The notes under the pieces are model-generated. The model saw only the letters and a list, made by a program, of their open reading frames with translations. It was not told where the DNA came from and searched no databases. 64,000 nt of DNA from positions 1 through 64,000 of the forward strand of contig JAJFJA010000031.1 of the NCBI GenBank assembly GCA_021774445.1, given 5' to 3'. Origin of the DNA: Alphaproteobacteria bacterium. Lineage in GTDB: Bacteria > Pseudomonadota > Alphaproteobacteria > UBA6615. Of this stretch, positions 1 through 9,592 are shown in pieces; position 1 is the first letter of the stretch, and each line of letters begins with the position of its first letter. A program made the position numbers and the translations under genes.

Positions 1-123
1 GACAACATTGCCATGAAGGTGAATTTGATTGCGCCGATTGCCATGGATGAAGGCCTTCGTTTTGCCATCCGCGAGGGTGGCCGAACCGTTGGCGCCGGTG
101 TCGTCACCGGCATCGTCGAGTAA
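1..123 (+). CDS. tuf: Elongation factor Tu, C-terminal end (partial)
   Basis: This is the last 40 codons of translation elongation factor EF-Tu, the GTPase that delivers aminoacyl-tRNA to the ribosome; the 5' part lies outside the window. The reading frame from base 1 ends at a TAA at 121-123. It contains the near-invariant domain-3 ending [20 protein letters not shown], which is diagnostic of EF-Tu. Position immediately before rpsJ is the usual str-S10 arrangement in Alphaproteobacteria. A stem-loop followed by a T run (136-166) separates it from rpsJ, so part of the upstream transcription may stop here. Confidence 0.97.
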   Translation, partial: DNIAMKVNLIAPIAMDEGLRFAIREGGRTVGAGVVTGIVE

Positions 124-135
124 AAAGTAACAAGG

Positions 136-166
136 GCGGCCCCATAACCAGGGCCGCTAAGTTTTT
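136..166 (+). terminator. Possible intrinsic terminator or attenuator between tuf and rpsJ
   Basis: A perfect 7-bp stem (GCGGCCC at 136-142, GGGCCGC at 151-157) with an 8-base loop is followed by TAAGTTTTT. It lies in the 62-base tuf-rpsJ gap. The stem is short, so it may act as a partial terminator that sets the ratio between EF-Tu and S10-operon transcription rather than as a full stop. Confidence 0.5.
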
Positions 167-185
167 GTGAGTTAGGCGGGAGCCA

Positions 186-494
186 ATGGACAGTCAACAT
201 ATTCGCATTCGCCTTAAGGCGTTTGACCACAGGATCCTTGATCAATCGGCCAAGGAGATCGTGGGTACTGCGAAGCGGACCGGCGCCGACGTGCGTGGCC
301 CGATTCCGTTGCCGACGCGGATCGCGAAATTTACTGTCTTGCGCTCGCCGCACGTCAATAAGAAGTCGCGCGAGCAGTTTGAGGTGCGGACGCACAAACG
401 TCTATTGGACATCATCGATCCGACACCGCAAACCGTGGACGCCCTGATGAAGCTCGACCTCGCCGCCGGCGTGGATGTCGAGATCAAGTTGTAG
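186..494 (+). CDS. rpsJ: 30S ribosomal protein S10
   Basis: Encodes 102 residues, the normal length for S10, a component of the 30S head that also acts as NusE in transcription antitermination. The sequence begins [20 protein letters not shown], the family signature, and carries the conserved loop PLPTRI and [14 protein letters not shown] ribosome binding site GGCGGGAG lies about 4-11 bases before the ATG. It is the first gene of the S10 operon, with rplC starting 9 bases after its stop. Confidence 0.98.
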   Translation: MDSQHIRIRLKAFDHRILDQSAKEIVGTAKRTGADVRGPIPLPTRIAKFTVLRSPHVNKKSREQFEVRTHKRLLDIIDPTPQTVDALMKLDLAAGVDVEIKL

Positions 495-503
495 GGGCGG
501 GCG

Positions 504-1280
504 ATGCGTACCGGTCTTATTGCTCAGAAACTCGGCATGACCCGCTTGTTTGACGACACCGGGAACCATGTTCCAGTGACCGTTCTGAAGGTTGACGGCT
601 GCCAAGTCGTGGCCGCTCGCACGGACGAAAAAGACGGCTATACCGCTGTACAGCTTGGTGTGGGGGCCGCCAAGGCCGGCCGCGCCAGCCGTGCCGCCCG
701 CGGTCACTTTGCCAAGGCCAAGGTCGAGCCGAAGCGCCGCCTCGCCGAGTTCCGTGTCGCCGCCGACGCCGTGCTGGAACCCGGTGCCGAGATCTCGGTC
801 GAGCATTTCGCCGCCGGCCAGTATGTCGATGTGTCCGGCACTTCCATCGGTAAGGGTTTCGCCGGCGCCATGAAGCGCCACAATTTTTCCGGCTTGCGAG
901 CCAGTCACGGTGTCTCGATTTCGCACCGCGCGCACGGCTCCACGGGTCACAGTCAGGATCCGGGTAAGGTTTTCAAGGGCAAGAAGATGGCCGGCCATCT
1001 TGGCGATGCCAGCGTGACGATCCAAAACCTCAAGGTCGTCAGCACGGATGTCGATCAGGGGCTGCTCATGATCAGCGGTGCCGTACCGGGCCCGAAGGGG
1101 GGCTACGTTTTGGTCAAGGACGCCGTGAAGCGCGCCGCGCCGAAGGACGTGCCATATCCCGCTGCCCTTATCACTGAAGCGGCGCCGGAGCCCGAGGCAC
1201 CCGCGGATACCGCGGCGGCGCCGGCTGAGGCTGACGCCCCGGCGGACAAACCGGCCGAAACCTCCGAACAGCAGGACTGA
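504..1280 (+). CDS. rplC: 50S ribosomal protein L3, with acidic C-terminal tail
   Basis: L3 (258 residues) is a primary 23S rRNA-binding protein that contacts the peptidyl transferase region. The N-terminal [15 protein letters not shown] and the central [18 protein letters not shown] loop with SHRAHGSTG are typical. The core ends near residue 225. It is followed by about 30 residues dominated by Ala, Pro, Glu and Asp that are absent from the 209-residue E. coli protein; similar tails occur in alphaproteobacterial L3. The tail is probably disordered and its role is unknown. The gene is closely spaced between rpsJ and rplD. Confidence 0.97.
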   Translation: MRTGLIAQKLGMTRLFDDTGNHVPVTVLKVDGCQVVAARTDEKDGYTAVQLGVGAAKAGRASRAARGHFAKAKVEPKRRLAEFRVAADAVLEPGAEISVEHFAAGQYVDVSGTSIGKGFAGAMKRHNFSGLRASHGVSISHRAHGSTGHSQDPGKVFKGKKMAGHLGDASVTIQNLKVVSTDVDQGLLMISGAVPGPKGGYVLVKDAVKRAAPKDVPYPAALITEAAPEPEAPADTAAAPAEADAPADKPAETSEQQD

Positions 1281-1283
1281 CCG

Positions 1284-1904
1284 ATGAAGTGCAAGGTCAT
1301 CGATCTAGATAACAAGGCTGCCGGCGATCTCGATCTCGCCGATGCGGTTTTCGCCGTCGAGATTCGTCGCGATTTGCTCGCTCGGGCGGTAAATTATCAG
1401 CTCGCCAAGCGCCAACAAGGGACTCACAAGACCAAGGGTCGTAGTGATATCTCAGGGAGTACGCGTAAGCCCTTCAAGCAAAAGGGGACAGGTCGGGCGC
1501 GCCAGGGCACCACCCGTGCCGCCCATATGCGCGGCGGTCAGACCACCTTCGGTCCGCGGCCACGCAGTCACGCCCACGACCTGACCAAGAAGGTGCGCAA
1601 ACTCGCGCTTAAGGCGGCCCTGTCGGCGAAGCAGAGCGAGGGCAAGCTGGTGGTTCTCAGCGAAGCCACGGCCGCCGAGCCCAAGACCAAGGAACTCGCA
1701 GCTAAGCTTGAGGCGTTGGGCTGGAAGTCTGCGCTGATTATCGGCGGCGCCGAGCTCGATCGCAATTTCACGCTGGCGGTGCGCAATATCCCCGGTGTTG
1801 ATTTGCTGCCGCAGCAGGGTGCCAACGTTTATGACATCCTCTCCCGCGACACGCTGGTCCTGACCCGCGACGCTGTCGCTCAGTTGCAGGAGCGCTTGCA
1901 ATGA
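1284..1904 (+). CDS. rplD: 50S ribosomal protein L4
   Basis: Encodes 206 residues, matching the L4 family. The basic extended loop around residues 45-100 ([20 protein letters not shown], then [18 protein letters not shown]) is the part that lines the peptide exit tunnel. In enterobacteria L4 also represses the S10 operon; whether that happens here cannot be read from the sequence. It begins 3 bases after rplC and its TGA stop overlaps the ATG of rplW, suggesting translational coupling. Confidence 0.98.
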   Translation: MKCKVIDLDNKAAGDLDLADAVFAVEIRRDLLARAVNYQLAKRQQGTHKTKGRSDISGSTRKPFKQKGTGRARQGTTRAAHMRGGQTTFGPRPRSHAHDLTKKVRKLALKAALSAKQSEGKLVVLSEATAAEPKTKELAAKLEALGWKSALIIGGAELDRNFTLAVRNIPGVDLLPQQGANVYDILSRDTLVLTRDAVAQLQERLQ

Positions 1905-2230
1905 GCAGCAACCGCAAGCCGCGCGGCCGCATATCCATCTCTGCCGAGCGTATGTACGACATCGTGCGGAACCCGGTGATCACCGAGAAAGCCACCCAGG
2001 TATCGGAGCATAACCAGGTCGTCTTCCGGGTGCCTCTCGAGGCCACTAAACCTGAGATCAGGGCGGCTGTCGAAGGCTTGTTCGGGGTCAAGGTAACCGC
2101 GGTGAACACGCTGCGCCGCAAGGGCAAGACTGTTCGCTGGCGCGGCCGGCCTGGCCGGCATGTTGACCAGAAAAAGGCGATTGTCACCCTCGCCGAGGGC
2201 GACTCCATTGATGTGACCACGGGCGTCTAA
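1901..2230 (+). CDS. rplW: 50S ribosomal protein L23
   Basis: L23 (109 residues) sits at the tunnel exit and docks trigger factor and SRP. The conserved start [16 protein letters not shown] begins at residue 18, so this reading has a 17-residue basic N-terminal extension; the ATG at 1901 overlaps the rplD stop (ATGA), which favours the long form. The C-terminal half has [19 protein letters not shown], the usual rRNA-binding loop. Second start candidate: the internal ATG at codon 18. Confidence 0.96.
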   Translation: MSSNRKPRGRISISAERMYDIVRNPVITEKATQVSEHNQVVFRVPLEATKPEIRAAVEGLFGVKVTAVNTLRRKGKTVRWRGRPGRHVDQKKAIVTLAEGDSIDVTTGV

Positions 2231-2232
2231 CG

Positions 2233-3054
2233 ATGGCACTAAAACAGTACAAACCGAACACCCCGGGCCAACGCGGCCTCGTCCTGGTCAACCGCCAGGA
2301 CGTTTGGAAGGGCGATCCGGTCAAGAAGTTGACTGAAGGCCTTTCGAAGAAGGGCGGGCGCAACAATCACGGGCGCACCACCGCGCGCCGCCGTGGCGGT
2401 GGCCATAAGCGGGTGTTTCGTCACATCGATTTTAAGCGTCGCAAGTTCGACGTTCCGGCGCGGGTCGAACGTCTTGAATATGATCCCAATCGCACGGCGT
2501 TCATCGCCTTGCTGCGATACGAGGACGGCGAGCTGAGCTACATCGTGGCGCCGCAACGCCTGCGCGAGGGCGATCAGGTCATCGCCGGCGAGCGCGCCGA
2601 CATCAAGCCGGGCAACGCCATGCCGCTGCGGGCGATACCCATCGGCACGATTGTCCACAATGTTGAGCTGAAACCCGGCGCCGGTGGCCAGATGGCCCGC
2701 GCCGCGGGTACCTACGTTCAACTGGTCGGCCGTGATCGTGCTTATGCCTTGCTGAAGCTGTCATCGGGCGAGGTTCGCATGGTTCGCTCGGAGTGCATGG
2801 CGACCATCGGCGCCGTGTCGAATCCGGACCAGGCCAACATCAAACTCGGCAAGGCAGGTCGCCGCCGGTGGCTTGGCAAGCGGCCGTCGGTTCGCGGCGT
2901 CGCCATGAACCCGGTCGATCACCCCCACGGCGGTGGTGAAGGCCGGACCTCCGGTGGCCGTCATCCGGTTTCCCCCTGGGGCAAGCCGACCAAGGGTAAG
3001 CGCACCCGGAAGAAAAAGCCTTCGGACAGACTTATTGTCCGTCGGCGTCGTTAG
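2233..3054 (+). CDS. rplB: 50S ribosomal protein L2
   Basis: Encodes 273 residues, the standard length of L2, needed for subunit association and peptidyl transferase assembly. Diagnostic motifs include [20 protein letters not shown] near residues 40-60 and the C-terminal [20 protein letters not shown] segment containing the functionally important histidine. It starts 2 bases after the rplW stop. The most conserved protein of the S10 operon, so identification is secure. Confidence 0.99.
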   Translation: MALKQYKPNTPGQRGLVLVNRQDVWKGDPVKKLTEGLSKKGGRNNHGRTTARRRGGGHKRVFRHIDFKRRKFDVPARVERLEYDPNRTAFIALLRYEDGELSYIVAPQRLREGDQVIAGERADIKPGNAMPLRAIPIGTIVHNVELKPGAGGQMARAAGTYVQLVGRDRAYALLKLSSGEVRMVRSECMATIGAVSNPDQANIKLGKAGRRRWLGKRPSVRGVAMNPVDHPHGGGEGRTSGGRHPVSPWGKPTKGKRTRKKKPSDRLIVRRRR

Positions 3055-3071
3055 GGTAAGGGAGTAGGGTT

Positions 3072-3350
3072 GTGGCTCGTTCCGTCTGGAAAGGACCTTT
3101 CGTCGATGGCTATCTGCTGAAGAAAGCCGAAAAGGCACGGCAGTCCGGCCGCAACGAGGTCATTAAGACCTGGTCGCGCCGCTCGACGATTTTGCCGCAG
3201 TTTGTCGGTCTTACATTTGGCGTGCACAACGGCCATAAGTTCTTGCCGGTGCTCGTGACCGAAAACATGGTTGGGCACAAATTTGGCGAGTTCTCGCCCA
3301 CCCGCACCTATTACGGCCACGCGGCCGATAAGAAGGCGAGGAGGGGCTGA
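3072..3350 (+). CDS. rpsS: 30S ribosomal protein S19
   Basis: Encodes 92 residues with a GTG start at 3072. S19 binds 16S rRNA in the 30S head near S13. The N-terminal [20 protein letters not shown] and the C-terminal [20 protein letters not shown] are family signatures. A GGGAGTAGGG purine stretch precedes the GTG. The TGA stop shares one base with the ATG of rplV, so the two genes are probably translationally coupled. Confidence 0.98.
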   Translation: MARSVWKGPFVDGYLLKKAEKARQSGRNEVIKTWSRRSTILPQFVGLTFGVHNGHKFLPVLVTENMVGHKFGEFSPTRTYYGHAADKKARRG

Positions 3351-3730
3351 TGGGAAAAAAGTCGGCGCCGCGTCGCCACTCTGAAAACGAAGCTGTGGCC
3401 CATATCCGCGCCCTTAGGGTAAGCCCGCGCAAGCTGAATCTGCTAGCCGGCGCGATCCGAGGGAAATCCGCTCAAGCCGCGCTGACAGAGCTCACATTCT
3501 CCCGTCGGCGCATTGCCGGTGCCGTCAAGAAGGTGCTCGAGAGCGCCATCGCCAATGCTGAAAACAATCATCAGCTTGATGTCGACCGTCTGGTGGTGGC
3601 TGAGGCGAGTGTCGGCAAGGGGCTGGTCATGAAACGCTGGCGGCCGCGTGCCCGCGGCCGTGTCGCCCGCATCCACAAGCCGTTCGCAAATCTCACGGTA
3701 ATCGTGCGCGAGCAGGAAGAGGAGGCCTAG
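3350..3730 (+). CDS. rplV: 50S ribosomal protein L22
   Basis: Encodes 126 residues. L22 spans the large subunit and its beta-hairpin lines the exit tunnel. Recognised by [20 protein letters not shown] near residues 23-42 and the hairpin region [20 protein letters not shown] at about 95-114, which is the site of macrolide-resistance changes in other bacteria. A short N-terminal extension ([14 protein letters not shown]) precedes the core, as in other Alphaproteobacteria. The start codon overlaps the rpsS stop. Confidence 0.98.
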   Translation: MGKKSAPRRHSENEAVAHIRALRVSPRKLNLLAGAIRGKSAQAALTELTFSRRRIAGAVKKVLESAIANAENNHQLDVDRLVVAEASVGKGLVMKRWRPRARGRVARIHKPFANLTVIVREQEEEA

Positions 3731-4411
3731 ATGGGCCAAAAGGTAAATCCGATCGGCCTGCGGCTCGGGATCAACCGGACCTGGGATTCCCGCTGGTACG
3801 CCGAGGGGATCGGTTATGGCGGGCTACTGCACGAGGACATCCGCCTGCGTCGGTTTTTGCAGAAGCGTCTTTCCGGCGCCGGGGTGTCGCGGGTTGTGAT
3901 TGAGCGGCCGGCGAAAAAAGCGCGCATTACCATTCACACTGCCCGGCCGGGTGTGGTCATCGGTAAGAAGGGCGCGGACATTGAGAAGCTGCGCGTGCAG
4001 ATTGCCGGCATGACGGGCTCGGAAGTGAGCCTGAATATTGTCGAGGTGCGCAAGCCTGAGGTCGACGCCATGTTGGTGGCGGAGAATATCGCCCAGCAGC
4101 TCGAGCGGCGGGTCGGTTTCCGCCGGGCCATGAAGCGCGCGGTTCAGAACGCCATGCGTCTCGGCGCTCAGGGTGTCCGAGTAATGTGCGGCGGCCGTCT
4201 CGGCGGCGCTGAGATCGCCCGTACCGAGCAGTATCACGAGGGCAAGGTTCCGCTCCACACCCTGCGCGCCGACGTCCACTACGGCTCGGCGACTGCGCGC
4301 ACGACCTATGGCACCTGTGGCGTCAAGGTTTGGATCTACAAGGGTGACATCATGGAGCATGACCCCATGGCCCAAGAAAAACGTCAGGAGGAGATGCACG
4401 TCTCCCGCTAG
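3731..4411 (+). CDS. rpsC: 30S ribosomal protein S3
   Basis: Encodes 226 residues. S3 forms part of the mRNA entry pore. It begins [20 protein letters not shown], and a KH-type RNA-binding domain is visible around [17 protein letters not shown] (about residues 73-90). The C-terminal domain has [20 protein letters not shown] and [12 protein letters not shown]. The ATG follows the rplV stop directly with no gap. The tail after residue 205 is short and charged. Confidence 0.98.
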   Translation: MGQKVNPIGLRLGINRTWDSRWYAEGIGYGGLLHEDIRLRRFLQKRLSGAGVSRVVIERPAKKARITIHTARPGVVIGKKGADIEKLRVQIAGMTGSEVSLNIVEVRKPEVDAMLVAENIAQQLERRVGFRRAMKRAVQNAMRLGAQGVRVMCGGRLGGAEIARTEQYHEGKVPLHTLRADVHYGSATARTTYGTCGVKVWIYKGDIMEHDPMAQEKRQEEMHVSR

Positions 4412-4434
4412 GGAGCGCCGGCATCTGGTGAGTC

Positions 4435-4848
4435 ATGTTAAGTCCGAAGCGAACCAAATTTCGTAAGCAGCACAAGGGCCGCATCCACGGGCGCGCCTCC
4501 ACTGGCACGGCGCTCTCTTTCGGGGCGTTTGGCCTCAAGGCGGTTGGCCCGGGGCGCATTACGGCGCGGCAGATCGAAGCCGCGCGCCGGGCGATTACCC
4601 GCCATATGCGTCGCGCCGGAAAAGTCTGGATCCGCGTCTTCCCCGACGTGCCTGTCAGCTCCAAGCCCGCCGAGGTTCGCATGGGTAAGGGCAAAGGCTC
4701 GCCTGAGTTTTGGATGGCCCGCGTGAAGCCCGGCCGCATCATGTTCGAGGTCGATGGCGTTCCGCCCGATGTCGCAAGGCAAGCTTTCGAACTGGCGGCG
4801 GCGAAACTGCCGTTGCCGACCAAGTTCGTCAGCCGCCAGAGCCTGTGA
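4435..4848 (+). CDS. rplP: 50S ribosomal protein L16
   Basis: Encodes 137 residues, the usual length. L16 lies at the A-site side of the central protuberance. It starts [20 protein letters not shown], and has the conserved [20 protein letters not shown] and [20 protein letters not shown] segments. A 23-base gap follows rpsC with a weak GGTGAG ribosome binding site. Confidence 0.98.
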   Translation: MLSPKRTKFRKQHKGRIHGRASTGTALSFGAFGLKAVGPGRITARQIEAARRAITRHMRRAGKVWIRVFPDVPVSSKPAEVRMGKGKGSPEFWMARVKPGRIMFEVDGVPPDVARQAFELAAAKLPLPTKFVSRQSL

Positions 4849-4855
4849 GGCGTAG

Positions 4856-5056
4856 ATGAAATACGAAGACGTCAAGGCCAAGAGCCACGACGAGTTGCGC
4901 GACAGCCTGCGCGAGCTGAAGAAAGAAGCGTTTAACCTCCGCTTCCAAAAAGCCAGCGGGCAACTGGAGAACACGGCCAGAGTTCGTGAAGTACGCCGCG
5001 ATATTGCGCGCGTGCAGACCGGCTTGCGTGGACTTCAGCAGTCCGGTGCGAAGTAG
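4856..5056 (+). CDS. rpmC: 50S ribosomal protein L29
   Basis: A 66-residue two-helix protein near the tunnel exit, contacting L23. The pattern [20 protein letters not shown] followed by [20 protein letters not shown] is characteristic. It starts 7 bases after rplP and ends 17 bases before rpsQ. Confidence 0.97.
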   Translation: MKYEDVKAKSHDELRDSLRELKKEAFNLRFQKASGQLENTARVREVRRDIARVQTGLRGLQQSGAK

Positions 5057-5073
5057 AGTAGGTGGAGGAATAG

Positions 5074-5313
5074 ATGCCGCGGCGTGTGCTAGTTGGAACG
5101 GTGATCAGCGACAAGATGGACAAGACCATCGTTGTGCGCGTCGATCGCCGCGTGAAACACCCATTATACAAAAAATTCATCACCCGGTCTCAGCGCTTCT
5201 CGGCGCATGACGAGGCGAATAGCTGCGCTATCGGCGACACCGTACGCATACGCGAATGCAGACCCTTGTCGCGCAACAAGCATTTCGAGCTCGTCGAAAG
5301 AATCGGCGCTTAG
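5074..5313 (+). CDS. rpsQ: 30S ribosomal protein S17
   Basis: A 79-residue OB-fold protein that nucleates 30S body assembly. The start [20 protein letters not shown] and [11 protein letters not shown] match the family, as does the ending [25 protein letters not shown] ribosome binding site lies 6-13 bases upstream of the ATG. First gene of the spc-type block after rpmC. Confidence 0.97.
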   Translation: MPRRVLVGTVISDKMDKTIVVRVDRRVKHPLYKKFITRSQRFSAHDEANSCAIGDTVRIRECRPLSRNKHFELVERIGA

Positions 5314-5340
5314 GCCGGCCGCGAAGCAGGGATACATACT

Positions 5341-5709
5341 ATGATCCAGATGCAATCCAACCTGGATATCGCGGACAACAGCGGCGCTCGTCGGGTGCAG
5401 TGCATCAAGGTCCTCGGTGGGTCCAAGCGCAGAAGTGCCGGCGTTGGCGACGTTATCGTCGTTTCCGTCAAGGAGGCGATCCCTCGTGGGCGCGTCAAGA
5501 AGGGTGAAATTCACCGCGCCGTGATTGTTCGGACGCGGAGCGATATTCGTCGCAAGGATGGCAGTGTCATTCGTTTTGATCGCAACGCCGCCGTGCTCAT
5601 CAATACCCAAGGTGAGCCCATCGGCACGCGCATCTTCGGGCCCGTGACGCGGGAACTCAGGGCGAGGCAGTACATGAAGATCGTTTCCCTGGCGCCGGAG
5701 GTATTGTGA
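5341..5709 (+). CDS. rplN: 50S ribosomal protein L14
   Basis: Encodes 122 residues, exact family length. L14 binds 23S rRNA at the subunit interface. [20 protein letters not shown] opens the protein, and RRDGSVIRF-like and FGPVTRELR segments are present. The TGA stop overlaps the rplX ATG (GTGATG), indicating coupling. Confidence 0.98.
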   Translation: MIQMQSNLDIADNSGARRVQCIKVLGGSKRRSAGVGDVIVVSVKEAIPRGRVKKGEIHRAVIVRTRSDIRRKDGSVIRFDRNAAVLINTQGEPIGTRIFGPVTRELRARQYMKIVSLAPEVL

Positions 5710-6047
5710 TGGCCCGGCAGCAACCGATCCGCAAGATGCGGGTGAAGAAGGGCGACAAGGTGATTGTCACCACTGGACGGGAGCGCGGCAAGACTGGCGA
5801 GGTGCTGCGTGTCATGCGCGACAGCAACCGGGTGCTGGTTCAAGGCGTGAATATGGTCAAGAAGCACCAACGTCCGACCCAGGCTTCACCGGGCGGCATC
5901 AATGAATTCGAGGCGCCGCTGCATGCGTCCAATGTCGCCTTGGTCGACCCGAAGACAAACCAAGCCACGCGCGTCGGCTACAAGCGGCTCGATAGCGGCC
6001 AAAAGGTTCGCGTCGCCAAGCGCTCTGGCGAAGTGTTGGATAGTTAG
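5709..6047 (+). CDS. rplX: 50S ribosomal protein L24
   Basis: Encodes 112 residues from the ATG at 5709; an in-frame GTG at 5706 would add one residue. L24 is an assembly-initiator protein with a KOW motif, seen here as [20 protein letters not shown] at about residues 13-32. [17 protein letters not shown] is the conserved second segment. The start overlaps the rplN stop by one base. Confidence 0.97.
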   Translation: MARQQPIRKMRVKKGDKVIVTTGRERGKTGEVLRVMRDSNRVLVQGVNMVKKHQRPTQASPGGINEFEAPLHASNVALVDPKTNQATRVGYKRLDSGQKVRVAKRSGEVLDS

Positions 6048-6055
6048 GACTGGCT

Positions 6056-6598
6056 ATGACCCCGCGTATGCAGGAGCAGTACCAATCGACCGTCAAGCCG
6101 AACATGATCAAGGAGTTCGGCTACAGCAACGGCATCCAGGTACCTCGTCTTGAGAAGATCGTCATTAATATGGGCGTTGGTGAGGCAATTGCTGATTCCA
6201 AGAAACTGAACAACGCCGTTGCTGAACTAACCCGCATCTCCGGTCAAAAGCCGGTGGTTTGCGCCGCGCGCCGGTCGGTGGCCAACTTCAAGCTGCGCGA
6301 AGACATGAATATCGGCTGCAAGGTCACCTTGCGCCGCCTCAGGATGTACGAGTTTATGGATCGGCTGGTCACCATTGCCCTGCCTCGGGTGCGTGACTTC
6401 CGCGGCCTGAACGAACGCAGCTTCGATGGCCGCGGTAACTTCGCTATGGGTCTTCGCGAGCAGCTTGTGTTCCCTGAAATTGATTATGACGAAGTCGACG
6501 AGGTTCGTGGCATGGACATCGTGATCTGCACCACCGCGCAGACCGATGATGAAGCCCGGGCGTTGTTGCGCGGATTTGACATGCCGTTCCGCAACTAG
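6056..6598 (+). CDS. rplE: 50S ribosomal protein L5
   Basis: Encodes 180 residues; L5 binds 5S rRNA in the central protuberance. Conserved stretches are [16 protein letters not shown], the [20 protein letters not shown] block and [20 protein letters not shown]. Starts 8 bases after rplX. Length and motif order are typical, nothing unusual. Confidence 0.98.
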   Translation: MTPRMQEQYQSTVKPNMIKEFGYSNGIQVPRLEKIVINMGVGEAIADSKKLNNAVAELTRISGQKPVVCAARRSVANFKLREDMNIGCKVTLRRLRMYEFMDRLVTIALPRVRDFRGLNERSFDGRGNFAMGLREQLVFPEIDYDEVDEVRGMDIVICTTAQTDDEARALLRGFDMPFRN

Positions 6599-6622
6599 CG
6601 GGCGGCAAGAGAGGACCGGCAG

Positions 6623-6928
6623 ATGGCCAAAAAGAGTTCGATCGAGAAGAACGCCAAGCGCCGCAGGCTTGTGCAGAGATACGCCGCCAAACGGGCGCGC
6701 TTGCTCGAGATTGCCAATGATCGCGAGCGCCCGCCGGAGGAGCGCTTCGCGGTCCGGCTGAAACTGGCGGAAATGCCACGCAACAGCGCCAAGGTGAGAA
6801 TTCGCAATCGTTGCGATCTCAGCGGGCGGCCGCGTGGCGTTTACCGGCAGTTCAGATTGTCGCGGATCGCCCTGCGCGAACTGGCCCTCAGTGGCCAGAT
6901 CCCGGGCATGGTTAAGTCGAGCTGGTAG
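6623..6928 (+). CDS. rpsN: 30S ribosomal protein S14, zinc-independent type
   Basis: Encodes 101 residues, the long C-minus form of S14. The zinc-binding CxxC pairs of the short form are absent: the conserved region reads [17 protein letters not shown] with a single cysteine. The protein ends [11 protein letters not shown], as in the family. Ribosome binding site GAGAGGA lies upstream of the ATG. A zinc-free S14 is expected in most Alphaproteobacteria. Confidence 0.97.
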   Translation: MAKKSSIEKNAKRRRLVQRYAAKRARLLEIANDRERPPEERFAVRLKLAEMPRNSAKVRIRNRCDLSGRPRGVYRQFRLSRIALRELALSGQIPGMVKSSW

Positions 6929-6947
6929 CAGAAGGGACAATGCGGTT

Positions 6948-7346
6948 ATGGCACTAAGCGACCCTCTCGGCGATATGCTGACCCGCATCCGCAATGGGCA
7001 GCGGGCGGGGATGAAAACGATCACGGCACCCGGCTCTAGGCTCCGGGCCAACGTATTGGACGTTCTGCAAAAGGAGGGCTACATCCGTGGCTTCAGCCAG
7101 GCGGAGTTTCGTCCGGGCTTGCAAGAGCTGACGATCGAGCTCAAATACCACGAAGGTGGCCCGGTGATCCGCGAGATCCGGCGCGTGTCGCGACCCGGTC
7201 AGCGGGTCTACTCGAAGATTCGTGACCTTAGCCAGGTCTATGGTGGCCTCGGCATCACCATTCTTTCGACCCCGAAGGGTGTCCTATCCGACACCGAAGC
7301 GCGGTCCGAGAATGTCGGTGGCGAAGTGCTCTGTCGGATCTTTTAG
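6948..7346 (+). CDS. rpsH: 30S ribosomal protein S8
   Basis: Encodes 132 residues from the ATG at 6948. This start gives the expected MALSDPLGDMLTRIRNGQ opening; the frame stays open further upstream over rpsN, but that part has no S8 similarity. S8 binds the 16S central domain and represses the spc operon in E. coli. The C-terminal GLGITILSTPKGVLSD and GGEVLCRIF ending are typical. GAAGGGA ribosome binding site upstream. Confidence 0.98.
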   Translation: MALSDPLGDMLTRIRNGQRAGMKTITAPGSRLRANVLDVLQKEGYIRGFSQAEFRPGLQELTIELKYHEGGPVIREIRRVSRPGQRVYSKIRDLSQVYGGLGITILSTPKGVLSDTEARSENVGGEVLCRIF

Positions 7347-7355
7347 GGGGCGTCT

Positions 7356-7889
7356 ATGTCGCGTATTGGTAAGAACCCGATCCCGGTGCCAGCGGGTACC
7401 GAGATCCAGATCAACGGTCAGGCGATCGCGGCCAAGGGTAAGCTCGGCCGCGCCGAGATGTCTTTGCTGCCGGAGATCGAGATCACGCACGAGGACAACC
7501 TTATTTGGGTCAAGCCGCGCGGCGATAGCGGTCGGGCCAAGACCATGTGGGGCACCTCCCGTAGCCTGGTCAGCAATCTGGTGGTCGGCGTCAGTGAAGG
7601 CTTCACCCGCACTCTGGATATCAACGGCGTCGGTTATCGTGCCGCGGTCAAAGGCAAATCGCTCAGCCTGCAGCTCGGTTTCAGCCACGATGTCGACTAC
7701 CCGATCCCTGAGGGCATCGACATCAAGTGCGAAGGCACCAACAAGATCATCGTCTCCGGCATGGACAAGCAGCGCGTCGGCCAAGTCGCCGCGGAGATCA
7801 GGCGGTATCGCCCGCCCGAGCCATACAAGGGCAAGGGCATCCTATATGCCGGTGAGCGTGTCCTGCGGAAGGAAGGCAAGAAGAAATGA
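7356..7889 (+). CDS. rplF: 50S ribosomal protein L6
   Basis: Encodes 177 residues with the duplicated L6 fold. [17 protein letters not shown] opens the protein and the C-terminal repeat has [20 protein letters not shown], the family signature. L6 sits near the factor-binding site at the base of the L7/L12 stalk. Its TGA overlaps the rplR ATG by four bases (ATGA). Confidence 0.98.
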   Translation: MSRIGKNPIPVPAGTEIQINGQAIAAKGKLGRAEMSLLPEIEITHEDNLIWVKPRGDSGRAKTMWGTSRSLVSNLVVGVSEGFTRTLDINGVGYRAAVKGKSLSLQLGFSHDVDYPIPEGIDIKCEGTNKIIVSGMDKQRVGQVAAEIRRYRPPEPYKGKGILYAGERVLRKEGKKK

Positions 7890-8251
7890 CCGCGAATGCC
7901 AAGCAACTGTTTGATCGACGGAGCCGGCGGGTTCGGACCAAACTGCGTCAGGTTGGTGGCGGTCGGCCGCGCGTCAGTGTCTTCCGCTCGAACAAGCACA
8001 TTTATGTGCAGGTTATTGATGACAAGGACGGCCGCACGCTGGCGGCCGCGTCATCGATGGCAAAGGAAGTGCGTGAGAAGGTCAAGAGCGGCGGCAGTAT
8101 CGATGCCGCGACCGCAGTCGGCGCCTTGCTCGCGGAGCGGGCATTGTCGGCAGGATTGAAGGAAGTGATCTTCGATCGCGGCGGGTATATTTATCACGGT
8201 CGCGTCAAGGCGCTGGCCGAAGCCGCCCGTGAGGGCGGCCTCAATTTCTAG
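7886..8251 (+). CDS. rplR: 50S ribosomal protein L18
   Basis: Encodes 121 residues and binds 5S rRNA with L5 and L25. Conserved segments are the basic N-terminus [34 protein letters not shown] and the ending [20 protein letters not shown]. It overlaps rplF by four bases. Confidence 0.98.
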   Translation: MTANAKQLFDRRSRRVRTKLRQVGGGRPRVSVFRSNKHIYVQVIDDKDGRTLAAASSMAKEVREKVKSGGSIDAATAVGALLAERALSAGLKEVIFDRGGYIYHGRVKALAEAAREGGLNF

Positions 8252-8260
8252 GGGATTGGT

Positions 8261-8845
8261 ATGGCACAGGCAGGCGGGCGCGGCCGGCGCGATCGGGGCC
8301 GGGATGATCGCAGGAACCGCGAAGAGTCGGATCTTGTTGAAAAGCTGGTAAGCATCAACCGCGTCGCCAAAGTTGTAAAAGGTGGCCGTCGGTTTGGCTT
8401 CGCTGCGATCGTCGTTGTTGGCGACGGCAAGGGACGCGTTGGTCATGGCTCGGGCAAGGCCCGCGAGGTTCCCGAGGCGATTCGTAAGGCGACCGAGCAG
8501 GCAAAGCGCGAGATGGTACGTGTCCCGCTGCGGGAAGGCCGCACCTTCCATCACGATATCCGGGGTCGTTTCGGCGCCGGTCTCGTCGTGGTGCGCGCGG
8601 CACCTCCTGGCACTGGCATTATCGCCGGCGGTCCGATGCGCGCGATTTTCGAGTGCCTGGGCGTCCAGGATGTCGTCGCCAAGTCGGTGGGAACGTCCAA
8701 TCCTCATAATATGATCAAAGCCACCTTCGCCGGGCTCGCCGGGGCCACGTCGCCGCGAGCCGTCGCCGCCCGCCGCGGCCGCAAGGTATCGGATATTGTC
8801 GGCCGTCGGGACGGGCAGGTTAAGGAGGAGCAGGTCAGTGCCTAA
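8261..8845 (+). CDS. rpsE: 30S ribosomal protein S5
   Basis: Encodes 194 residues. S5 helps ribosomal accuracy and mRNA helicase function. A charged Arg/Asp/Gly-rich N-terminal extension (about residues 5-25) precedes the core [20 protein letters not shown]. The [20 protein letters not shown] and [18 protein letters not shown] segments identify it. The last codons contain the perfect ribosome binding site of rpmD, so the two genes overlap by 8 bases. Confidence 0.98.
   Translation: MAQAGGRGRRDRGRDDRRNREESDLVEKLVSINRVAKVVKGGRRFGFAAIVVVGDGKGRVGHGSGKAREVPEAIRKATEQAKREMVRVPLREGRTFHHDIRGRFGAGLVVVRAAPPGTGIIAGGPMRAIFECLGVQDVVAKSVGTSNPHNMIKATFAGLAGATSPRAVAARRGRKVSDIVGRRDGQVKEEQVSA
8821..8829 (+). 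promoter_or_regulatory. Consensus ribosome binding site of rpmD inside rpsE
   Basis: TAAGGAGGA at 8821-8829 is fully complementary to the 3' end of 16S rRNA and lies 8 bases before the GTG of rpmD at 8838. It fixes the rpmD start even though that start lies within the end of rpsE. Confidence 0.85.
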
Positions 8846-9038
8846 GAGTGCAGCAACCGGCCGCGTGCGGGTCATCCAGACCGGTAGCCCGATCGGCCGT
8901 CCGGTGGACCAGCGCCAGACGCTTGTCGGCCTCGGACTGAATAAGATCGGCCGCCAGCGGGATCTTGAGGATACGCCTGCGGTGCGCGGCATGATCAAGA
9001 AGGTCAGCCATCTGATAAATGTTGAGGAGCTGGGCTAA
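8838..9038 (+). CDS. rpmD: 50S ribosomal protein L30
   Basis: Encodes 66 residues from a GTG start. The frame is open upstream, but the anti-SD match at 8821-8829 and the expected length favour this start. The protein reads [20 protein letters not shown] with [20 protein letters not shown], the typical L30 pattern, and ends HLINVEEL. It overlaps the 3' end of rpsE by 8 bases, in a different frame. Confidence 0.95.
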   Translation: MPKSAATGRVRVIQTGSPIGRPVDQRQTLVGLGLNKIGRQRDLEDTPAVRGMIKKVSHLINVEELG

Positions 9039-9064
9039 GGCCCGGCTATTCTTGGAGCCAAGCA

Positions 9065-9553
9065 ATGCAGCTCAATCAGCTTTCCGACAATCTCGGCGCG
9101 CGCAAGGCGCGCAAGCGTGTCGGCCGGGGCATTGGCTCCGGCACGGGTAAGACCGGTGGCCGCGGCCAAAAGGGTCAGAAATCCCGTAGCGGCGTCGCCA
9201 TTAAGGGCTTTGAAGGCGGCCAGATGCCGCTTTACCGCCGCTTGCCTAAGCGCGGCTTCCACAACCCAAATGGTAAGAAATTTCAAGAGCTTAACATAGG
9301 AAAGCTCGAGGCTGCGGTAAGCGCGGGCAAGGTTGACGCAGGCAAAACGATCACCGAAGCGATGCTCGTCGAGGCCGGGGTTGTTCGCCGCCGCCTCGCG
9401 GGCGTCCGCTTGCTCGCCAAGGGTGAGCTCAAGTCCAAGCTGCAGATTGAGGTTACTGGGGCCAGTAAGGCAGCAATTACTGCGATCGAAAAAGCGGGGG
9501 GGACGGTCAAACTGACCGCCGCGGCACCGAAACGGGCTGACGCATCGTCCTGA
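9065..9553 (+). CDS. rplO: 50S ribosomal protein L15
   Basis: Encodes 162 residues. L15 is a late-assembly core protein. The glycine-rich N-terminal half, [20 protein letters not shown] then KGQKSRSG and [17 protein letters not shown], is diagnostic. Preceded by a GGAGCCAAGCA leader. A 39-base gap with an AAGGAGTG ribosome binding site separates it from secY. Confidence 0.98.
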   Translation: MQLNQLSDNLGARKARKRVGRGIGSGTGKTGGRGQKGQKSRSGVAIKGFEGGQMPLYRRLPKRGFHNPNGKKFQELNIGKLEAAVSAGKVDAGKTITEAMLVEAGVVRRRLAGVRLLAKGELKSKLQIEVTGASKAAITAIEKAGGTVKLTAAAPKRADASS

Positions 9554-9592
9554 CGCTGGTGGGGCCGATTGGCCCTGCGCAAGGAGTGATCC

